Shown here: positions 61,567 to 63,050 of the stretch, piece by piece | Position numbering within the stretch: position 1 is the first letter of the stretch | How the letters are laid out: every line of letters begins with the position of its first letter | NCBI GenBank assembly: GCA_944320775.1 | Contig: CALUIV010000016.1 | Coordinates: 1 to 63,050 of the forward strand | Origin: an uncultured Paraprevotella sp. | GTDB taxonomy: Bacteria > Bacteroidota > Bacteroidia > Bacteroidales > Bacteroidaceae | Direction: 5' to 3' | DNA: 63,050 nucleotides | Program-made: the position numbers and the translations under genes | The notes under the pieces: generated by a model | Database searches by the model: none | Told to the model about the DNA's origin: nothing | Seen by the model: only the letters and a program-made list of their open reading frames with translations

Positions 61567-62784
61567 ATGATGATACATCGGTTCTGGTCTTTTTTATTTG
61601 TATTCTTACTTTCTTGCTCAGTCTGGGCAGCAAGGGAAGATACGCTGTATACACTTACTTTGTGCGGTAAAATCCGAGGCTATGTGCTTTATGTTCCCGA
61701 TAGTCTCGAGCGTCCGGCTTTGGTCTTCTCCTTGCACGGTGCTGCCGGCCATGCTACTGACCGGTCTCCCTTTCGTACAACAGTGGCTGATGAGCAGGGA
61801 TGTATTGTGGTGTATCCGCAAGGCGATGAGCAGTTCTTTCCTGTTTTCGGCGGACGCGTTCCCGGTTGGAATGCTTCTGGAGAACCAAATGCAGATCTGG
61901 AATTCTTCAAGGCGATTATTGAGGAAGTTGCTTTGCGTTATCCTATAGACCGTTCGCGCATCTATTGTTGTGGCTTTTCCAACGGAGGTATGATGACCTA
62001 TTCCAATGCCGGTACTGCGGCCGATATCTTTGCCGCTTTTGCTTCCATCAGTGGTTTTCCGTTGAATGAATTCCACCACCGTCCGATGGGCGTTCGTCCT
62101 GTTCCGTTTTTGCATATTCATGGAAAGAACGACGGTTTTGTAAAGTATGCCTGTATGCCGGTTATCTGTGATAATATGGTAGCGCGAAACGGATGTTTTC
62201 CTGTGCCGGAAATAAAGGTTGAGTCGGGCAAGTACCGTCGTCAGATCTATAAGGCCGGTCCGGGTGGTTTTCCTTTCGTCTATTATGAAATAGACGGGAT
62301 GGGCCATAGCGATTTCACTGACCGTACCCCTGAAGGCAATTCGGCTTTAACCATGTGGAACTTCATGAGCCGGTATGCATTGACCGATTCTTGCGACAGC
62401 ACTTTGAAATGGCGGCTTAATGTTGATACCAAAGGATTCAGACCGGAAAAACACGGCTGGACCGTAAGTTCGGATTCGATACGTTTTTCTTATGGAATCT
62501 CCTCACAAGAGCCTCTCGCAGACAATAATGTTTATCCTGCCCTGACATTGGAAAAAGGAGACTATATGCTTTGTTTTGAGGCTACAGGAGATAAAGAACA
62601 TAATATACATGTCTGTATGGAAACGCTCGACGGGCATTCGGTCTTGTTTTATAAATCCGCTCCTGTTGGGCAGAAGGTCATGATACCTTTTTCTGTATTC
62701 GACTATACGGAATGCCGGCTGACGATCGTAAAAACTTCGGCTTCAGATAAATTCCTTGATTTTTCAGTACATGCTGTAATTTGA
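61567..62784 (+). CDS. Secreted PHB-depolymerase-type esterase
   Basis: From ATG 61567 (or 61570) the protein is about 405 aa with a signal peptide ending near WAA. The first 40 residues of the longer frame from 61447 lie inside the previous gene and were rejected. The alpha/beta hydrolase core has VFSLHGAAGHATD near 49-61, nucleophile Ser in CCGFSNGGMMTYS near 137-149, IHGKNDGFVK near 196-205 and GMGHSD near 247-252. It matches the LpqC/PHB depolymerase family, often feruloyl or acetyl-xylan-type esterases. The C-terminal part is a separate beta-rich domain. Confidence 0.83.
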   Translation: MMIHRFWSFLFVFLLSCSVWAAREDTLYTLTLCGKIRGYVLYVPDSLERPALVFSLHGAAGHATDRSPFRTTVADEQGCIVVYPQGDEQFFPVFGGRVPGWNASGEPNADLEFFKAIIEEVALRYPIDRSRIYCCGFSNGGMMTYSNAGTAADIFAAFASISGFPLNEFHHRPMGVRPVPFLHIHGKNDGFVKYACMPVICDNMVARNGCFPVPEIKVESGKYRRQIYKAGPGGFPFVYYEIDGMGHSDFTDRTPEGNSALTMWNFMSRYALTDSCDSTLKWRLNVDTKGFRPEKHGWTVSSDSIRFSYGISSQEPLADNNVYPALTLEKGDYMLCFEATGDKEHNIHVCMETLDGHSVLFYKSAPVGQKVMIPFSVFDYTECRLTIVKTSASDKFLDFSVHAVI

Positions 62785-62808
62785 GGTTATAATACGACTT
62801 GATTCGAT

Positions 62809-63050
62809 ATGGTACAATTTATGAATATTGAGATTAACCGATGGGAACTTGTTTTGGATGAACGGTTTTCCAAACATCAGATATTACAGTTGGCAGAGAC
62901 TCTGCATCACGATGAGGCCGGTATATCCGACGTGTGCCGCACGATGCTTTATGCCACTCGTGTCCGTTCTTCTTATAATGCGGCCTGGATTCTGCATCAT
63001 CTTGCTACCGCCGACAAAAAGATTTATCTCAAGGATTGGTTTCCTGTGAT
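62809..63050 (+). CDS. Hypothetical protein, 3' end beyond window
   Basis: The frame from ATG 62809 (or ATG 62821) stays open to the window end, giving 80 residues (MVQFMNIEINRWELVLDERF start). The content, with helical NAAWILHHLATADKK near residues 62-76, suggests alpha-helical repeats of HEAT type. I do not recognise a named family. The overlapping frame at 62828 has improbable composition and was not chosen. The esterase ends 24 bases before it. Confidence 0.55.
   Translation, partial: MVQFMNIEINRWELVLDERFSKHQILQLAETLHHDEAGISDVCRTMLYATRVRSSYNAAWILHHLATADKKIYLKDWFPV

Noticed and set aside
61618-62307. 229-codon minus-strand ORF opposite the esterase gene
   Set aside because: It has no domain features and lies entirely antisense to a well-supported esterase.

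Overview
The window looks like chromosome of a gut-type Bacteroidales bacterium (Bacteroides/Parabacteroides-like; genus not resolved). The evidence is Bacteroidetes-type promoters (TTG/TTTG about 20 bases before TAnnTTTG, often TATCTTTG or TATTTTTG), near absence of Shine-Dalgarno sites, many Cys-lipoproteins with an SxC/xAC lipobox, DUF4369 and DUF4296 lipoproteins, an HU/SPOR protein, secreted fucosidase-type glycosidases and a lipoprotein Omp85 protein. Most of the window is well-kept core genome on both strands.

Layout. 1-2.6 kb: two tandem tRNA-His genes and ffh-folD. 2.7-8.4 kb: a six-hairpin glycosidase, a transglutaminase/leucine-rich lipoprotein, and a LysR regulator with a YeiH-type exporter. 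8.5-10.5 kb: a queuosine operon (precursor transporter, queC, queF) led by a convincing preQ1-I riboswitch and ended by a terminator inside the 3' end of convergent dnaX. 12.4-14 kb: a DivIC/FtsB-like protein, a small membrane protein and a DUF4369 lipoprotein. 14-16 kb: ACT protein and phenylacetate-CoA ligase. 16-23 kb: a complete RND efflux operon divergent from an AraC regulator. 23-33 kb: MFS transporter, panB, acyl-CoA ligase, ileS, a DksA-like protein, lspA and a DUF4296 lipoprotein. 33-37 kb: TrmH-type methyltransferase, Omp85 protein, WalJ-like MBL hydrolase. 37 kb: four identical tRNA-Lys genes on a 103-bp repeat. 37-41 kb: GH29 fucosidase, thioesterase, a zeta-toxin-like kinase with a small partner, trmD, tRNA-Gly. 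41-51.6 kb: HU/SPOR, FHA, Tex, HAD, PagL-like, rlmD and ppdK.

51.6-57.7 kb is an AT-rich island between ppdK and a sulfur-metabolism gene. It starts with four GCATACA motifs and a tyrosine recombinase broken by two frameshifts and a nonsense codon. Convergent to it are two large multidomain genes. One encodes a DnaB/RadA-type P-loop ATPase fused to a YqiA-like alpha/beta hydrolase and a PD-(D/E)XK nuclease. The other encodes a GNAT acetyltransferase fused to an AAA+ ATPase. All visible catalytic motifs in both are intact, unlike the recombinase. This pair is the best candidate for an undescribed system, possibly phage defence; the function is inference only.

57.7-63 kb: a four-module CoA-disulfide reductase/rhodanese/TusA/DsrE protein with a MarR regulator, then a nucleotidyltransferase, a secreted esterase, and a gene cut by the window end.
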